A stretch of 64,000 nucleotides of DNA from the NCBI RefSeq assembly GCF_029761915.1, contig NZ_CP121695.1, positions 7,841,501-7,905,500 of the forward strand, written 5' to 3'. A program made the translations under genes and the position numbers. Positions 1 through 9,295 of the stretch are shown piece after piece. How positions within the stretch are numbered: the first letter of the stretch is position 1; the number at the start of each line of letters is the position of its first letter. The notes under the pieces were generated by a model, which was not told the origin of the DNA, ran no database searches, and saw only the letters and a list, made by a program, of their open reading frames with translations. This DNA comes from Bradyrhizobium sp. CB1650. GTDB lineage: Bacteria; Pseudomonadota; Alphaproteobacteria; Rhizobiales; Xanthobacteraceae.

Positions 1-107
1 GTGTCCCTGTAGGAGGTGATCGTGTTGGCGCTAACATTGCGCTGGCGCATGAGGCGCTCGGTGAAGAACCGCTCGATCAACGTGGCGACATTGCAGGCGG
101 GCTTCAT
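1..107 (-). CDS. Third tyrosine recombinase of RIT element (N-terminal part only)
   Basis: An ATG at 107 overlaps the stop of the preceding gene as ATGA (104-107). The 35 visible codons read as a SAM-like core-binding start (NVATLIERFFTERLMRQR, then NVSANTITSY), typical of phage-type integrases. The gene continues past the left edge, so catalytic residues cannot be checked. Confidence 0.75.
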   Translation of the reverse strand, partial: MKPACNVATLIERFFTERLMRQRNVSANTITSYRD

Positions 108-1030
108 GGCGTCACCTCCCACCGCCGATCGAGACGCCGCGCCGCTTCTTCCATCAACTCGGGGCAGGCCGAGAGATACCAGTAGGTATCACGCACGCAG
201 GCGTGGCCGAGGTAAGTGGAGATCACTGGGAGTTGCTGCTCGACGTCCTTGCCTTCGCGATACCAGTCGAGCAGCGTCCGGATGGCGAAGCGATGACGGA
301 AGTCGTGCACGCGTGGCCCGGTACGATCACCTGGGCGCCGCAGCCCGATCTCTCGGGACAATCGCCAGAAGACGCGATGAACGTACTGGTGCAGCAAACG
401 GCCTCCTTGTTCGGCAACGAAGAAGGTCGAGCCGCAGCGTGATCCGAGCATCGCGTCGCGCCGGTGGGCGTAGTCGCACAACGCGGTTCTCGTCGTCGGA
501 TGCAATGGCACGAGCCGCGACTTGCCGAACTTGGTCAGCCGGACCGTCAGCACGCCGGCGTCGAGGTCGAGGTCATCACGCTCCAGGCCCATCGCCTCGG
601 ATATACGCATGCCCGTCACCGCGATCAGCCCGAACAGGGTATGGTAGGTCCATCGGCGCAGCCCGCCCGCTGGCGGCAGATCCAGCGCTGCCGTCAGCAA
701 CGCATCGATCTCCGCGTCGCTGTGGACATAGGGCTTGGCGCGCTTCCATCCGGGTAGCATGCCGACGGCCGGCACCTCCGTTCTCGGATCGAAGTTGGCG
801 ACACGGCGCGCGAACCCGCGCACGTCGCTCAATCGCAGCGCCCAGGATGCATGACGATCGGGCGGCAGCGTTGCCCATGCCATTGCCAGCTTCGTCGTGA
901 TGATCCTGGCTTTGCGCTTCTCCATGAAGGCGACTAAGTCGGCGAGCCGACGGGTCTGGTGCTCGTACTTGTATCCAAACCCCTTGCGCATGCTCAGGTA
1001 CTTATCGAGTGCGGCGCGCAGATTGGTCAT
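104..1030 (-). CDS. Second tyrosine recombinase of RIT element
   Basis: A 308-residue DNA breaking-rejoining enzyme of the phage integrase family. It starts at the ATG at 1030, which overlaps the stop of the preceding recombinase (ATGA), so translation is probably coupled. The N-terminal core-binding domain (MTNLRAALDKYLSMRKGFGY) is followed by a catalytic domain with the first Arg in TGMRISEAMGL, the HxxR box in VHDFRHRFAIRT, the GH of YLGHACVRDTYWYL, and the Tyr nucleophile in that last segment. Length and motifs are complete. Codons upstream of 1030 stay open but belong to the neighbouring gene read out of frame, so the internal start is preferred. Confidence 0.85.
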   Translation of the reverse strand: MTNLRAALDKYLSMRKGFGYKYEHQTRRLADLVAFMEKRKARIITTKLAMAWATLPPDRHASWALRLSDVRGFARRVANFDPRTEVPAVGMLPGWKRAKPYVHSDAEIDALLTAALDLPPAGGLRRWTYHTLFGLIAVTGMRISEAMGLERDDLDLDAGVLTVRLTKFGKSRLVPLHPTTRTALCDYAHRRDAMLGSRCGSTFFVAEQGGRLLHQYVHRVFWRLSREIGLRRPGDRTGPRVHDFRHRFAIRTLLDWYREGKDVEQQLPVISTYLGHACVRDTYWYLSACPELMEEAARRLDRRWEVTP

Positions 1031-2247
1031 TGCACGCCTCCCGGCCAGGGCAGGCTCAATGTTCTCAGCGCGTCGATGTCGACCTTCGCGTAAATCCGGG
1101 TGGTGTCGTGGTTTTCGCGCCGCAGCAACTGTCCGATCTCTGACAAGGTCGCGCCAGATCGGAGAAGCTCGGTAGCGAGACTGTGTCGGAAGATATGGGC
1201 GCCGCGGTGTGCGCAATCTTCGATTCCAGCGCGATCGAGAGCGGCCTTGGCGATCATTGTGATCGCACATCCGGAAGCAAAGCCGACGTGTGGCGCGAGT
1301 GTGCGGACGAACAGCCGTCGGCACGACGACTTTGGGCGGCCACTGCGCAGATATGCAACGATGGCTGCGCCAACGTCTGGCGGTATCGGCATCCGTGCAC
1401 GCTGTCGGCCCTTGGCGCGAACGAGTATCTCGCTGGCGCGCCAGGAGCGTCGCCACTTCGTTGGCCCGCAGGCCGAGCTTGGCCAGCAACAACAGAATGG
1501 CGTAGTCGCGCCGTCCCATCACCGTCTCTCGGTCGCAACCGTCGAGAGCCTTCCGTACCTGAGCGGCAGGCAGATAGGTCGGCAGAGTTGCGAGCTTCCA
1601 TCGTCGCATCGATGGAACGCAATCCGCCAACGGGCGCAGGTTCAGCCCCCGATGATGGAGGTAACGGAGAAAGGCGCGCAACGACCAGCACATCGCCTTG
1701 CCTGTTCCCGGGCTCCGATCCTGGGCGTGGCGCTCAATGTAGCGGATCACGTCCTCTTGGCTGATCTTGCCCAGGGCGGCGGCGCCGGAGCACACTTCGT
1801 GCAGGAACCTGCGGATGACCGGGAAATGGCGGACGATGGACCTCGGGGCCAAGCCGCGCTCTGATCGCAGGTAGGCATCGAACTCCTTGAAGATCCGTTC
1901 GTGTGGGGTGAGAGGCGGTAGCACCAACGGCGCGATCGCGCCTTCCTCGCGCAACACCGACAGGCGCCGCTTGAGCGCAGCTCGGTCACCGGGTTGGATA
2001 GACTGCCTCCTGCCTCGATGTCGCAGGTACCGCTCAACAACCTGCTCATCGAGATCGACCAGCTTGTAGCGACGGCCTGCGGTCCAACTCAGGAGCCGCC
2101 AACCACGTTGAGGCAACGCCACGCGCCGTGCCGAACGAGCCTCTCTTCGACGAGACGAACGGCGTAGCACTCGACCAGCCGTCCGTGCGGCCCGATTCTG
2201 AGACGCCGGTACAGTCGGCTTCTGCCCAAGTACTCTTCAGCTTCCAT
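1027..2247 (-). pseudogene. First tyrosine recombinase of RIT element, frameshifted
   Basis: The start is an ATG at 2247 (MEAEEYLGRSRLYRRLRIG) preceded by an AGGAAG ribosome site. The reading frame breaks near 2090, continues in another frame (LLSWTAGRRYKLVDLDEQ to LRANEVATLL), and breaks again near 1440, after which the catalytic C-terminus resumes (SEILVRAKGRQRARMPIPP, then HIFRHSLATELLRSGATLSE). Both catalytic Arg regions and the HxxR box can still be read across the breaks, so the gene was recently intact. It ends at 1027, overlapping the next gene. Two independent frameshifts make sequencing error unlikely for both. Confidence 0.75.
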
Positions 2248-2285
2248 CTTCCTGTTCTTCGCTGTTGAAAGCGGAGGCACAGAAC

Positions 2286-2397
2286 GAACTATGCCGAACC
2301 GGCCAAACGCCGGTCAGCGAGAAATCTGGGGAAAACGACCCGACTCGGCATAGTTCGGCGGGCGGCATAAACCGCCCTATGCCGCGCGCGGCATGGG
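2286..2397. repeat. Inverted-repeat cluster at the RIT element end
   Basis: GAACTATGCCGA at 2286-2297 is repeated as its exact reverse complement at 2345-2356, a 12-bp perfect inverted repeat. The core CGGCATA/TATGCCG recurs inside 2363-2392 in both orientations. The cluster sits between the first recombinase start and the point where IS66 coding sequence resumes, as expected for recombinase binding sites at the element terminus. The function is inferred from position. Confidence 0.7.
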
Positions 2398-2540
2398 GCC
2401 GTGGCGATAAGGGTGTAGATGGCAGCCGCACGGCGGCCGCCCTCGTCGGAGCCGGCGAAGGTCCAATTTCTTCTGCCCACGGCGACCGCCCGTAGATAAC
2501 GCTCAGCAGCATTGTTAAAGGGCATGATGTTTTCAGCGCT
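2398..2540 (-). pseudogene. IS66 TnpC C-terminal fragment
   Basis: The minus strand encodes NNAAERYLRAVAVGRRNWTF and AGSDEGGRRAAAIYTLIATA, the conserved C-terminal region of IS66-family TnpC transposases. Coding similarity stops where the RIT inverted repeats begin, so the RIT element interrupted it. Other parts of an IS66 tnpC lie at 9833-10134 and 12014-12516; they may be pieces of the same original copy. Confidence 0.8.
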
Positions 2541-2659
2541 CAAACCCGGTGGAGAGAACTGGTCGTCCGGATTAGTCTGTCGAAGCCGGGATAGGGGCGC
2601 TGGAGCACGAAACGGTGGCAGGCCGCCATGACCATGAGCTGTGAGCTCGCTTTGTTACT
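2541..2659. other. Short unassigned stretch
   Basis: Nothing recognisable was found between the IS66 fragment and the IS3 orfA remnant. It presumably holds the deletion joint that removed the left end of the IS3 element. Confidence 0.4.
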
Positions 2660-2734
2660 TGGCCACCCCCTACGACTTGCCCGGTTGCGCGAGGAGAACG
2701 AACGGCTGCGCATGGAACGGGACATTTTAAAAAA
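2660..2734 (+). pseudogene. IS3-family orfA, C-terminal remnant
   Basis: LARLREENERLRMERDILK is the leucine-zipper end of IS3-family OrfA. After removing the IS110 insert (2735-4336) the frame continues as KKSIAIFAGTRT and stops with TGA overlapping the orfB start (ATGA near 4369), the usual IS3 arrangement for programmed frameshifting. The N-terminal helix-turn-helix is missing. Confidence 0.75.
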
Positions 2735-2967
2735 CTGTCCAGCAACCGTGGCGCGCCTGTGCGGCGTAGAAACAGCCTTGTGCTATCCTCGGCGCTGGGA
2801 GGGTAGCGGCAGCTCGATTATTGGAGGCACAATCCCCGTTAAAAAACATGGTCCATGGGTGCATGCGAACTTGAGAGTGGTGACGTCGCCGGGCGACGAT
2901 CCCGATTAGGAAGATGACGATTGGCATAGCCCAGACCCTCCTGCTCATCATTGAACGGAGGATTGCC
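2735..2967 (+). other. Noncoding left end of IS110 element (possible bridge RNA region)
   Basis: This 233-nt stretch precedes the transposase and contains no plausible gene. It has a small perfect hairpin (CGTCGC at 2884-2889 with GCGACG at 2893-2898). Some IS110 elements encode a bridge RNA in the noncoding end next to the recombinase gene. Position and size fit; the RNA itself is not demonstrated. Confidence 0.35.
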
Positions 2968-4335
2968 ATGCTCAAGAGGACGACCGGCGACCGACCGGAA
3001 CTGAAGCTGGTCAACGTCGGGGCCGCCGCCATCGACATTGGATCAAAGATGCACATGGCCGCGGTGGACCCAGCTTGCACCGACGTGCCGGTGCGCTCTT
3101 TCGGTACATTCACGCAAGACCTGCATGAGCTGGCGGACTGGTTCAGAGCCTGCGGCGTGACGAGTGTCGCGATGGAATCCACTGGGGTCTATTGGATCCC
3201 GGTTTACGAGATCCTGGAGCAGCGCGGGTTTGAGGTGATCCTGGTCAATGCGCGGTACGCCAAGAACGTGCCCGGGCGCAAGACCGATGTCAGCGATGCC
3301 GCGTGGCTGCGCCAGCTTCATTCCTATGGCCTGTTACGCGGCAGCTTCCGACCTGATGCTGAGATTACAACCCTGCGCGCGTATCTGCGCCAACGGGAGC
3401 GGCTTGTGGAATATGCCGCCGCCCATATCCAGCATATGCAGAAGGCCCTGATGGAGATGAATCTGCAGCTCCATCATGTGGTCTCTGATATCACCGGCGC
3501 GACCGGCATGCGGATTATCCGAGCCATTGTTGCAGGCGAGCGGAATCCTGACGTCTTGGCAACCTATCGGGACGTGCGATGCCGTTCATCCATCGCGACG
3601 ATCCGTGCGGCACTGGTGGGCAACGACCGGCACGAACATGTCTTCGCGCTGAGCCAGTCGCTGGAACTCTACGACGTCTACCAGGCCAAGATGCTGGACT
3701 GCGACCGCAAGCTCGAGGTCCTGATCGCGGCACTGAACAATAAAGGCGCAAAGCCGGTCGGAAAGCTATCCAAGCCACGCATCAAGACCAAACAGGTCAA
3801 CGCGCCTACCTTCGACGTCAGGACCGCGCTGTACGGCGTGCTCGGGGTCGATCTGACTGAGATCCACGGGTTGGGTCCATCACTGGCGTTGAAGCTTATC
3901 GGGGAGTGTGGCACCGATCTGAGGGCTTGGCCGAGCGCCAAGCACTTCACCTCCTGGCTGTGCCTTGCGCCAGGCAACAAACTCTCTGGTGGCAAGGTGC
4001 TTTCTTCACGTACCCGGAGGTCTTCGAGTCGGGCAGCCGCACTGTTGCGGTTGGCAGCCACGACCGTTGGCAGAAGCGATACAGCGCTCGGCGCATTCTA
4101 TCGTCGGCTAGCCTCCCGAGCGGGCAAGTCGAAAGCCGTGACGGCGACCGCCCGCAAGATTGCGGTTTTGTTCTACAACACACTCCGGCATGGCATGAGC
4201 TACAAAGATCCGGGTGCCGCCCATTATGAGCAACAATATCGCAACCGCGTCCTGGCCAACCTACAACGCAGAGCCAAATCGCTGGGCTTCGTCTTACAGG
4301 GCATTCGGGAGGACGCCAATCCGGCTGTTTCTTAG
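2968..4335 (+). CDS. IS110-family transposase (DEDD recombinase)
   Basis: A 455-residue transposase. The start is the ATG at 2968 (MLKRTTGDRPELKLVNVG), with a GGAGG ribosome site just upstream; an earlier ATG at 2914 lacks a ribosome site. The N-terminal RuvC-like DEDD domain shows AAIDIGSKMHMAAVDP, VAMESTGVYWIPVYE and GRKTDVSDAAWLRQL. The C-terminal transposase_20 domain shows IHGLGPSLALKLIGECGTDL and a Ser-rich segment SSRTRRSSSRAAALLRLAAT. It appears intact, is the youngest-looking piece of the nest, and probably moved by itself. Confidence 0.88.
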   Translation: MLKRTTGDRPELKLVNVGAAAIDIGSKMHMAAVDPACTDVPVRSFGTFTQDLHELADWFRACGVTSVAMESTGVYWIPVYEILEQRGFEVILVNARYAKNVPGRKTDVSDAAWLRQLHSYGLLRGSFRPDAEITTLRAYLRQRERLVEYAAAHIQHMQKALMEMNLQLHHVVSDITGATGMRIIRAIVAGERNPDVLATYRDVRCRSSIATIRAALVGNDRHEHVFALSQSLELYDVYQAKMLDCDRKLEVLIAALNNKGAKPVGKLSKPRIKTKQVNAPTFDVRTALYGVLGVDLTEIHGLGPSLALKLIGECGTDLRAWPSAKHFTSWLCLAPGNKLSGGKVLSSRTRRSSSRAAALLRLAATTVGRSDTALGAFYRRLASRAGKSKAVTATARKIAVLFYNTLRHGMSYKDPGAAHYEQQYRNRVLANLQRRAKSLGFVLQGIREDANPAVS

Positions 4336-4368
4336 GAAGTCGATCGCGATCTTTGCCGGAACACGGAC

Positions 4369-4961
4369 ATGAGGTTCCGCTTCATCGAGGACCATCGTGA
4401 TACCTATCCGGTGCGGCTGATGTGCACTGTGCTCGAGGTCTCGGCGGCCGGCTATTACGCCTGGCGGGAGCGGCCGGCGAGCACGCGCACGACCACCAAT
4501 ACTGCGCTCCTGGCTTCGATCCGACAGGTTCATCAGGACAGCGGCGGACGCTATGGCAGCCCGAGAATCCATGCCGCGATGCAGGCGCAGGGACGTGGCG
4601 TTAGTCGCGGCCGGATCGAACGCTTGATGCATCGGCACGGCATCCGTGCCATCATGGCACCACCGCGCCGTGTTCGGACCACCGACAGCCGCCATGGCCT
4701 GCCGATCGCGCCAAATCTCATCGAACGTCGCTTTGCAGCGGCGGCTCCGAACCGGATCTGGCTTGCCGATATCACCTACATTCCGACGGCAGAGGGCTGG
4801 CTCTACCTGGCGGCCGTCATGGACCTCTTCAGCCGCAAAATCGTCGGCTGGGCGATGCGCGATCACATGCAGGTCGAGCTCGTCTCATCCGCCCTGACCA
4901 TGGCGATCCGCCAGCAGCGGCCGGAGTCCGGATTGATCCATCACTCCGATCGCGGCGTGCA
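4369..4961 (+). pseudogene. IS3-family orfB, N-terminal two thirds (split by IS30)
   Basis: The reading starts at the ATG at 4369 (MRFRFIEDHRDTYPVRLMC) and covers the HTH_21 region (GGRYGSPRIHAAMQAQ) and the first catalytic Asp of the DDE integrase core (WLADITYIPTAEGWLYLAAV, then MDLFSRKIVGWAM). It reaches LIHHSDRGVQ and is cut by the IS30 inverted repeat at 4962. The next piece continues at 6424 with YASIAYRQRLADRDITLSMS. Confidence 0.85.
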
Positions 4962-6423
4962 GGGCGGATTCAAACGGTCGTCGCAACACCAATTGTTTTC
5001 ACTCATGACAGTAATTCGTCAAGCGCTTCTGCCGGCGTTTTCCAGCCCGGTGTCTTTCTCGGTCGGGCGTTGAGGGCCGCTGCTACAGCGGATATCTCGT
5101 CGGCGCTGTGGATGCTCAGGTCTGTACCTTTCGGAAAGTACTGCCGCAGCAACCCATTGGTGTTCTCGTTAGTGCCGCGCTGCCAAGGGCTTTGCGGGTC
5201 GCAGAAGTAGACTTGGATGCCCACATCGATCTTTAGGCGGTCGTGCTGAGCCATTTCGGCTCCTTGATCCCAAGTCAGCGTGCGACGTAGTTCTTCGGGC
5301 AAAGTGATGATGGTGCGCGTGATCGCGTCGCGCACGGCTTCGGCCCCATGTCCCGCGAGGGCGGGCCCGTTCTTCGCGCGCGGAGCTTCGCCATGCCCCG
5401 CTAACCGGGGAAGGTGCAATAGCATTGTGAAGCGCGTGGTGCGTTCGACCAACGTGCCGATCGCCGAGCTGCCAAGACCGAGGATGAGGTCTCCCTCCCA
5501 ATGTCCCGGCACGGCTCGATCGGCCGCTTCAGCGGGGCGCTCACTGATCATGATCTCCGGCGAGACAAAGCCCTTGCCCCGCCTGCGTACGCGCCCCCTG
5601 GGCACGCGCAACACGCGTCCGGTTCGCAAGCAGGCCGTCAGTTCTCTGCGTAGTACACCGCGGCCCTGAACGAAGAGAGCCTGATAGATGGCTTCGTGGC
5701 TGATGCGCATCGTCTTGTCGTCCGGGAAGTCGATCGGCAAGCGTCGGGCAATCTGCTCAGGGCTCCATGCTTTGGCCCATCGTCGATCCTTTCGCCGGCC
5801 ATGCCGGCGGCCGTTCCACCGAACGGTGGGGCCAGCAATACAAGCTCCGCTCGGGGCCACAACACTGCCGGCAAGTCTCTCCTCCACATATGTGCGCAAG
5901 GCTGCGTTCGGCGCAAGCTTGGTCGGCTTGGGCCGGCGGGCAGATCGGTCTGCATGCCATTGGGCAGTTGTTGCTCGATAATCTAACCCGCCGCCGCGGG
6001 TGGCCGCGTTCCGCCGCAATTCACGGGAAACCGTCGAAGCGGCCCGCCCCAAGCGGCGCCCAATCTCCCGTATGGAATGGCCCTGCACCTTTAAAAGGGC
6101 GATTTCCTCGCGCTCAGCCAATGAAAGGTAGCGCCCGGAGAGAGGCTTGGCCGAAGATCTGAACATCGCTGGTGGCATGCCGCCTGCCTTTCGGAACAAT
6201 CTGCTTCCGACAGGTTGCGATAATCCGGCCTCAAACGCAGCATCTTCGCTGCTCTGCCCTGTGGCAATCGCCTTCCAAAATCTATTCTGTTCATCGCGTC
6301 CGGCCGCAGACGGCCGGCCGGGCGATGGCAATGGCGCTCGTCCTGACCGCGCCGAACGTCGACTTACAACTTTCATCGCAACCTCCAACTTCAGGGTGTT
6401 GCGACGACCGTTTGAATCCGCCC
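4962..6423 (-). mobile_element. IS30-family element inserted in IS3 orfB
   Basis: A perfect inverted repeat of about 29 bp bounds the element: it starts GGGCGGATTCAAACGGTCG at 4962 and the right end (6395-6423) is its reverse complement. The IS3 reading frame is lost at the left repeat and regained at the right repeat within one or two bases. The total is 1,462 bp with one transposase gene on the minus strand. Perfect ends and an intact gene suggest a recent arrival. Confidence 0.9.
5003..6376 (-). CDS. IS30-family transposase
   Basis: A 457-residue transposase starting at the ATG at 6376 (MKVVSRRSARSGRAPLPSPG), inside the right inverted repeat; a start at 6436 would lie outside the element. 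The N-terminal half holds the HTH of IS30 proteins (RYLSLAEREEIALLKVQGHS, IREIGRRLGRAASTVSRELR). The DDE core shows the first Asp in GHWEGDLILG, the second in TWDQGAEMAQHDR and the Glu in WQRGTNENTNGLLRQYFPKG. All family motifs are present and there is no break. Confidence 0.92.
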   Translation of the reverse strand: MKVVSRRSARSGRAPLPSPGRPSAAGRDEQNRFWKAIATGQSSEDAAFEAGLSQPVGSRLFRKAGGMPPAMFRSSAKPLSGRYLSLAEREEIALLKVQGHSIREIGRRLGRAASTVSRELRRNAATRGGGLDYRATTAQWHADRSARRPKPTKLAPNAALRTYVEERLAGSVVAPSGACIAGPTVRWNGRRHGRRKDRRWAKAWSPEQIARRLPIDFPDDKTMRISHEAIYQALFVQGRGVLRRELTACLRTGRVLRVPRGRVRRRGKGFVSPEIMISERPAEAADRAVPGHWEGDLILGLGSSAIGTLVERTTRFTMLLHLPRLAGHGEAPRAKNGPALAGHGAEAVRDAITRTIITLPEELRRTLTWDQGAEMAQHDRLKIDVGIQVYFCDPQSPWQRGTNENTNGLLRQYFPKGTDLSIHSADEISAVAAALNARPRKTPGWKTPAEALDELLS

Positions 6424-6626
6424 AATACGCCTCCATCGCCTATCGCCAACGGCTTGCCGATCGCGACATCACCCTCAGCATGAGCAGGCCGGGCAATCCC
6501 TTCGACAACGCCAAGGCCGAAAGCTTCATGAAGACGCTCAAGGCCGAACAGATCAACGGCAAGGCTTTCGTCGACCTCGACGACGCCCGCCGCCGCATCA
6601 ACAGCTTCATCGCGGAGGTCTACAAC
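6424..6626 (+). pseudogene. IS3-family orfB, catalytic Glu segment
   Basis: The frame continues the 4369-4961 piece: YASIAYRQRLADRDITLSMS, then PGNPFDNAKAESFMKTLKAE with the catalytic Glu, and IAEVYN at the right edge. At the TACAAC of 6621-6626 it is cut by the serine-recombinase element; the same TACAAC occurs at 9307-9312, where the frame resumes. Confidence 0.85.
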
Positions 6627-6649
6627 TGCGCATCAGAACACCCATCTGG

Positions 6650-8726
6650 CTATGTTGTTGAAGAGAAGAGACTTTGCTGATTGGGATGCGATCCCGCGGG
6701 GTATTTTGGGTTCTGTCGCGCTCGTTCGGCGAGAGATTGAGCAGCAGTTGTTATCAGCCCGGTGCGGGCGAAGATCCAAGGACCATCCGGCAGAGGATGG
6801 ATGGATTCGATCTCGCCGGCTTCAGCGGCCAGCCGGAGCGTCTTGGGCGCGATCTTCAGGAGCTTTGCGGCATTGCCAAGGTTAAGCCATGGCTCGATCC
6901 CGTCCTCGGCGGGCTTGAACACCGGGATGTGGTAGTTCGAGCGCATTGATGTGACGCGCTCGCGGGTCCATCGATTGCCGTTACCGGTCTTGAGGCCGTT
7001 GCGATTGAGGAGGCCGGCAATCAGATCGTCGCTGGCGATCAGCACCAGTTGACGCACGGCCTGGACGATATCGGCAGAGGTGCTGTTGCGCTGTCCACGC
7101 CGGCGCTTCGGCAAGCGCAACTCGCTGTGGGCGCCCCCCACCCAATGGACGATGAGAACGATCTCCGAGGCCGCGTCGTCGATATCGGCCACGACCTCAT
7201 GGATGAGGGTGCGCACAATGCGCTTCTTAAGGCGAGCATCCGTCGTCGGCGCATCCCAGACCGTTTTGAGGTTGGAGGCCAGAACGCCGAGCAAGGCTGG
7301 ATCAGCAAGGGGTGCGGGCGTCGCCGCATCATGCATGGCGATCTTGGCCTCAACCTCCGTCGCGTGAGCGAGCGCCCTGTTCCAGCGGGCTTCCAGCTCA
7401 CTGGCCACCAGCCGGTTCGCGGGATCAGCCGCATCGTATTGCCGGAAAGCCCTGTCGGCGGCATAGCGCGCCGCTTCGAGGTCGCGACTGAGAGCATCGC
7501 GGACCTGATCGCGCCGTTCCCTGGCTCCCTTGGCGGCAGCGGTTGCGGCGGCGACAGCGCCCGGACCCACGATGCCAAGCAGTGCTTCCTCGATGGCGTC
7601 ATCGACGCGCAGTCCGCCGAAGGCGATGCAGTGAGGCCCGCCATTGTCCATCCAGGCGCGGCTGCAGCTGTAGCGCGGGATATGGTTTTCCATGCCGGAG
7701 TACCGGAGTGTGAGCTTGCGACCGCAGCGCTTGCAGCGGATCAGACCGGCCAGCAACGCGTCACCATGCTTGGGCGCGCCGTGATGCCGGCTGGTGGGAA
7801 CATTGCTGCTGACCATGGTGCGAGATCGCCTCGAACTTCTCCCAGCTCACATACCCTTCGTGAGTGTTGGGCTTCAGCGTCAGCCATTCGTTCCGCGCCT
7901 TGCGGCGGATCTTCACGCTCACGCCCGCGGTGCTGTATCCCGCCGCCACAGCTGTCTTACCATAGGCATAGGCGCCGCCGTAGACCGGGTTCTCAATGAT
8001 CCGGTGGATGGCTGAGTAGTTTGGTCGCCGCCAGGCCGTGTCGCCGTTGGTCTGCTTCACCGGGAGATCGAGATTGTACTCGTGAAGCCAGCAGAGCGCC
8101 TGTCGCGCGCTGCCCAGTTCCTCGACCTTGTCGAACACCAACTTGATCGCTTCCTGGACACGCCGATCCGGGTCTTTCTCATAACGGTCGCCGGCCTTCA
8201 CGAAGCCGACGGGCGCTGTCACAACCAACTCGCCCCGGCGCGCCTTCTCGTAGCGGGCCGAGAGCGAGCGCTGGCGCAACAGATCCAGCTCGTACTCGTT
8301 GAGGCTGCCCTTGAGCCCGAGCAGCAGGCGGTCGTTGCCGTGCCTTGGCGCATAGATGGTCTCTTGATCGACCAGAACGGTATCGACCACGCGGCACATC
8401 TCGATGAGTTGCTGCCAATCCCGGCTGTTGCGGGCGAAGCGCGAGACCTCGCGGGCGCAAACCGCACCAACCTTGCCGAGGCAAACCTCTGCCACCATTC
8501 GCTCGAATCCGGCGCGTTGTATGCCGCCGGCGGCTGAACGACCGAGATCATCATCGATCACTTCAATCTCTGACCACCCGAGTGCCGTCAGCCGGTCTCG
8601 CATGGCGTATTGCAGCGCGCTGCTCTCGCGATTGTGCAACACCTGATGGGCCGAAGATTGTCGCACGTAAAGAATCGCCTTGCGCTCCAGATGATGAGGC
8701 CTGACCTTGTCAGAGATCATGATCAA
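6650..8726 (-). pseudogene. Large serine recombinase, frameshifted
   Basis: The N-terminal resolvase domain starts at the ATG at 8726, with nucleophile Ser24 in [17 protein letters not shown] and the conserved [19 protein letters not shown]. The Recombinase domain follows ([15 protein letters not shown]). Near 7800 the frame shifts by one; the zinc ribbon (LIRCKRCGRKLTLRYSG, CSRAWMDNGGPHC) and a long coiled-coil C-terminus continue to 6650. Across the break the protein would be about 690 residues, like its intact relative at 24490-26559. A sequencing error cannot be excluded for a single shift. Confidence 0.82.
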
Positions 8727-8949
8727 CCTCCTTCGCGGGCGGCGTCGCTGTCATCGCAGCATGGTCGAGGATCAACTGCGTCATCAGGCTCGTGAGGGCC
8801 GCCCGGACTTCCGCCGGCAGCTCCGGCCATGCCGGCGCGCCGATCGCGCCGTTCGACAGGCCGCTCCCGAACAGATCCATCTGCTGCTGCGGCCGCGGTT
8901 GTCGATTGTGTCGGTATCCGATCCCTGGCACTGCCGTCTGCCGTGACAT
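8710..8949 (-). CDS. Small protein B of serine-recombinase element
   Basis: 79 residues ([20 protein letters not shown] to KEVDHDL), helical around [18 protein letters not shown] and with an MDLFGSG segment. Its 3' end overlaps the recombinase start by 17 bp, and it lies out of frame inside the 3' part of gene A. The second element has an equivalent 62-residue gene in the same place with a similar DLFESP segment. The function is unknown; conservation of place and motif in two elements supports a real gene. Confidence 0.6.
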   Translation of the reverse strand: MSRQTAVPGIGYRHNRQPRPQQQMDLFGSGLSNGAIGAPAWPELPAEVRAALTSLMTQLILDHAAMTATPPAKEVDHDL

Positions 8950-9295
8950 GAGTCTCTCCCCGATTCTGGTCGTGAGACGCTCTGGATGCGTCAGAAAGCA
9001 GGGCAGCTGATGGCGTTCGATCCTTCAACGCCAGATCGAGAAGCGCAGAGAGCGCCGCAAGTGCGTCAATGCTGACAAACGGCTGAGCTGTCAAAGGCTC
9101 TGCGTCAGGGAATGCTGCCCGATCGAACATCCACGCTGGAACCTCCAACCATCGATCCGCTTGCGATCCATCAAGAGAGCAGCGGAAAGCGACATCATCA
9201 GCCTTCTCGACCCTTCCATGAACGCAAACTCGGCGACCAAACCAGGGATGATGTCGATAAAGAACCTCGCGAAGAACGGTCCTGTGGGCGTTCTT
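8723..9295 (-). CDS. Small protein A of serine-recombinase element (start uncertain)
   Basis: An open frame reads [20 protein letters not shown], then [20 protein letters not shown] and [20 protein letters not shown]. This resembles the small protein usually encoded next to such recombinases (the DUF5372-like type, a His-Pro-rich N-terminus followed by PAWM). No good ATG, GTG or TTG start is seen near 9295, so the 5' end may be damaged; a TTG lies at 9148. The stop overlaps the recombinase start as ATGA (8723-8726). The last 80 codons are low-complexity and overlap gene B. Confidence 0.5.
   Translation of the reverse strand, partial: KNAHRTVLREVLYRHHPWFGRRVCVHGRVEKADDVAFRCSLDGSQADRWLEVPAWMFDRAAFPDAEPLTAQPFVSIDALAALSALLDLALKDRTPSAALLSDASRASHDQNRGETHVTADGSARDRIPTQSTTAAAAADGSVRERPVERRDRRAGMAGAAGGSPGGPHEPDDAVDPRPCCDDSDAAREGG

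Larger units (their letters stand above)
1..2397 (-). mobile_element. Recombinase-in-trio (RIT) element, left part outside window
   Basis: Three tyrosine recombinase genes lie head to tail on the minus strand and are joined by ATGA stop/start overlaps at 1027-1030 and 104-107, the defining arrangement of RIT elements. The upstream end (2286-2397) holds inverted repeats. The element interrupts the 3' end of an IS66 tnpC, whose coding sequence stops at about 2398. The first gene is frameshifted, so this copy is probably no longer autonomous. The downstream end is outside the window. Confidence 0.8.
2735..4336 (+). mobile_element. IS110-family element inserted in IS3 orfA
   Basis: The ends are placed by where IS3 coding sequence breaks (an A-run ending at 2734) and resumes (4337). 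The element has a 5' noncoding region of about 230 bp and one transposase gene whose stop codon coincides with the right end. No terminal inverted repeats are evident, as is normal for IS110. Size is about 1.6 kb. Confidence 0.75.

Noticed and set aside
104..2170. A single 688-residue integrase on the minus strand
   Set aside because: It joins parts of two recombinases through a stretch in the wrong frame (about 1031-1430). The real genes are 104-1030 and the frameshifted 1027-2247.
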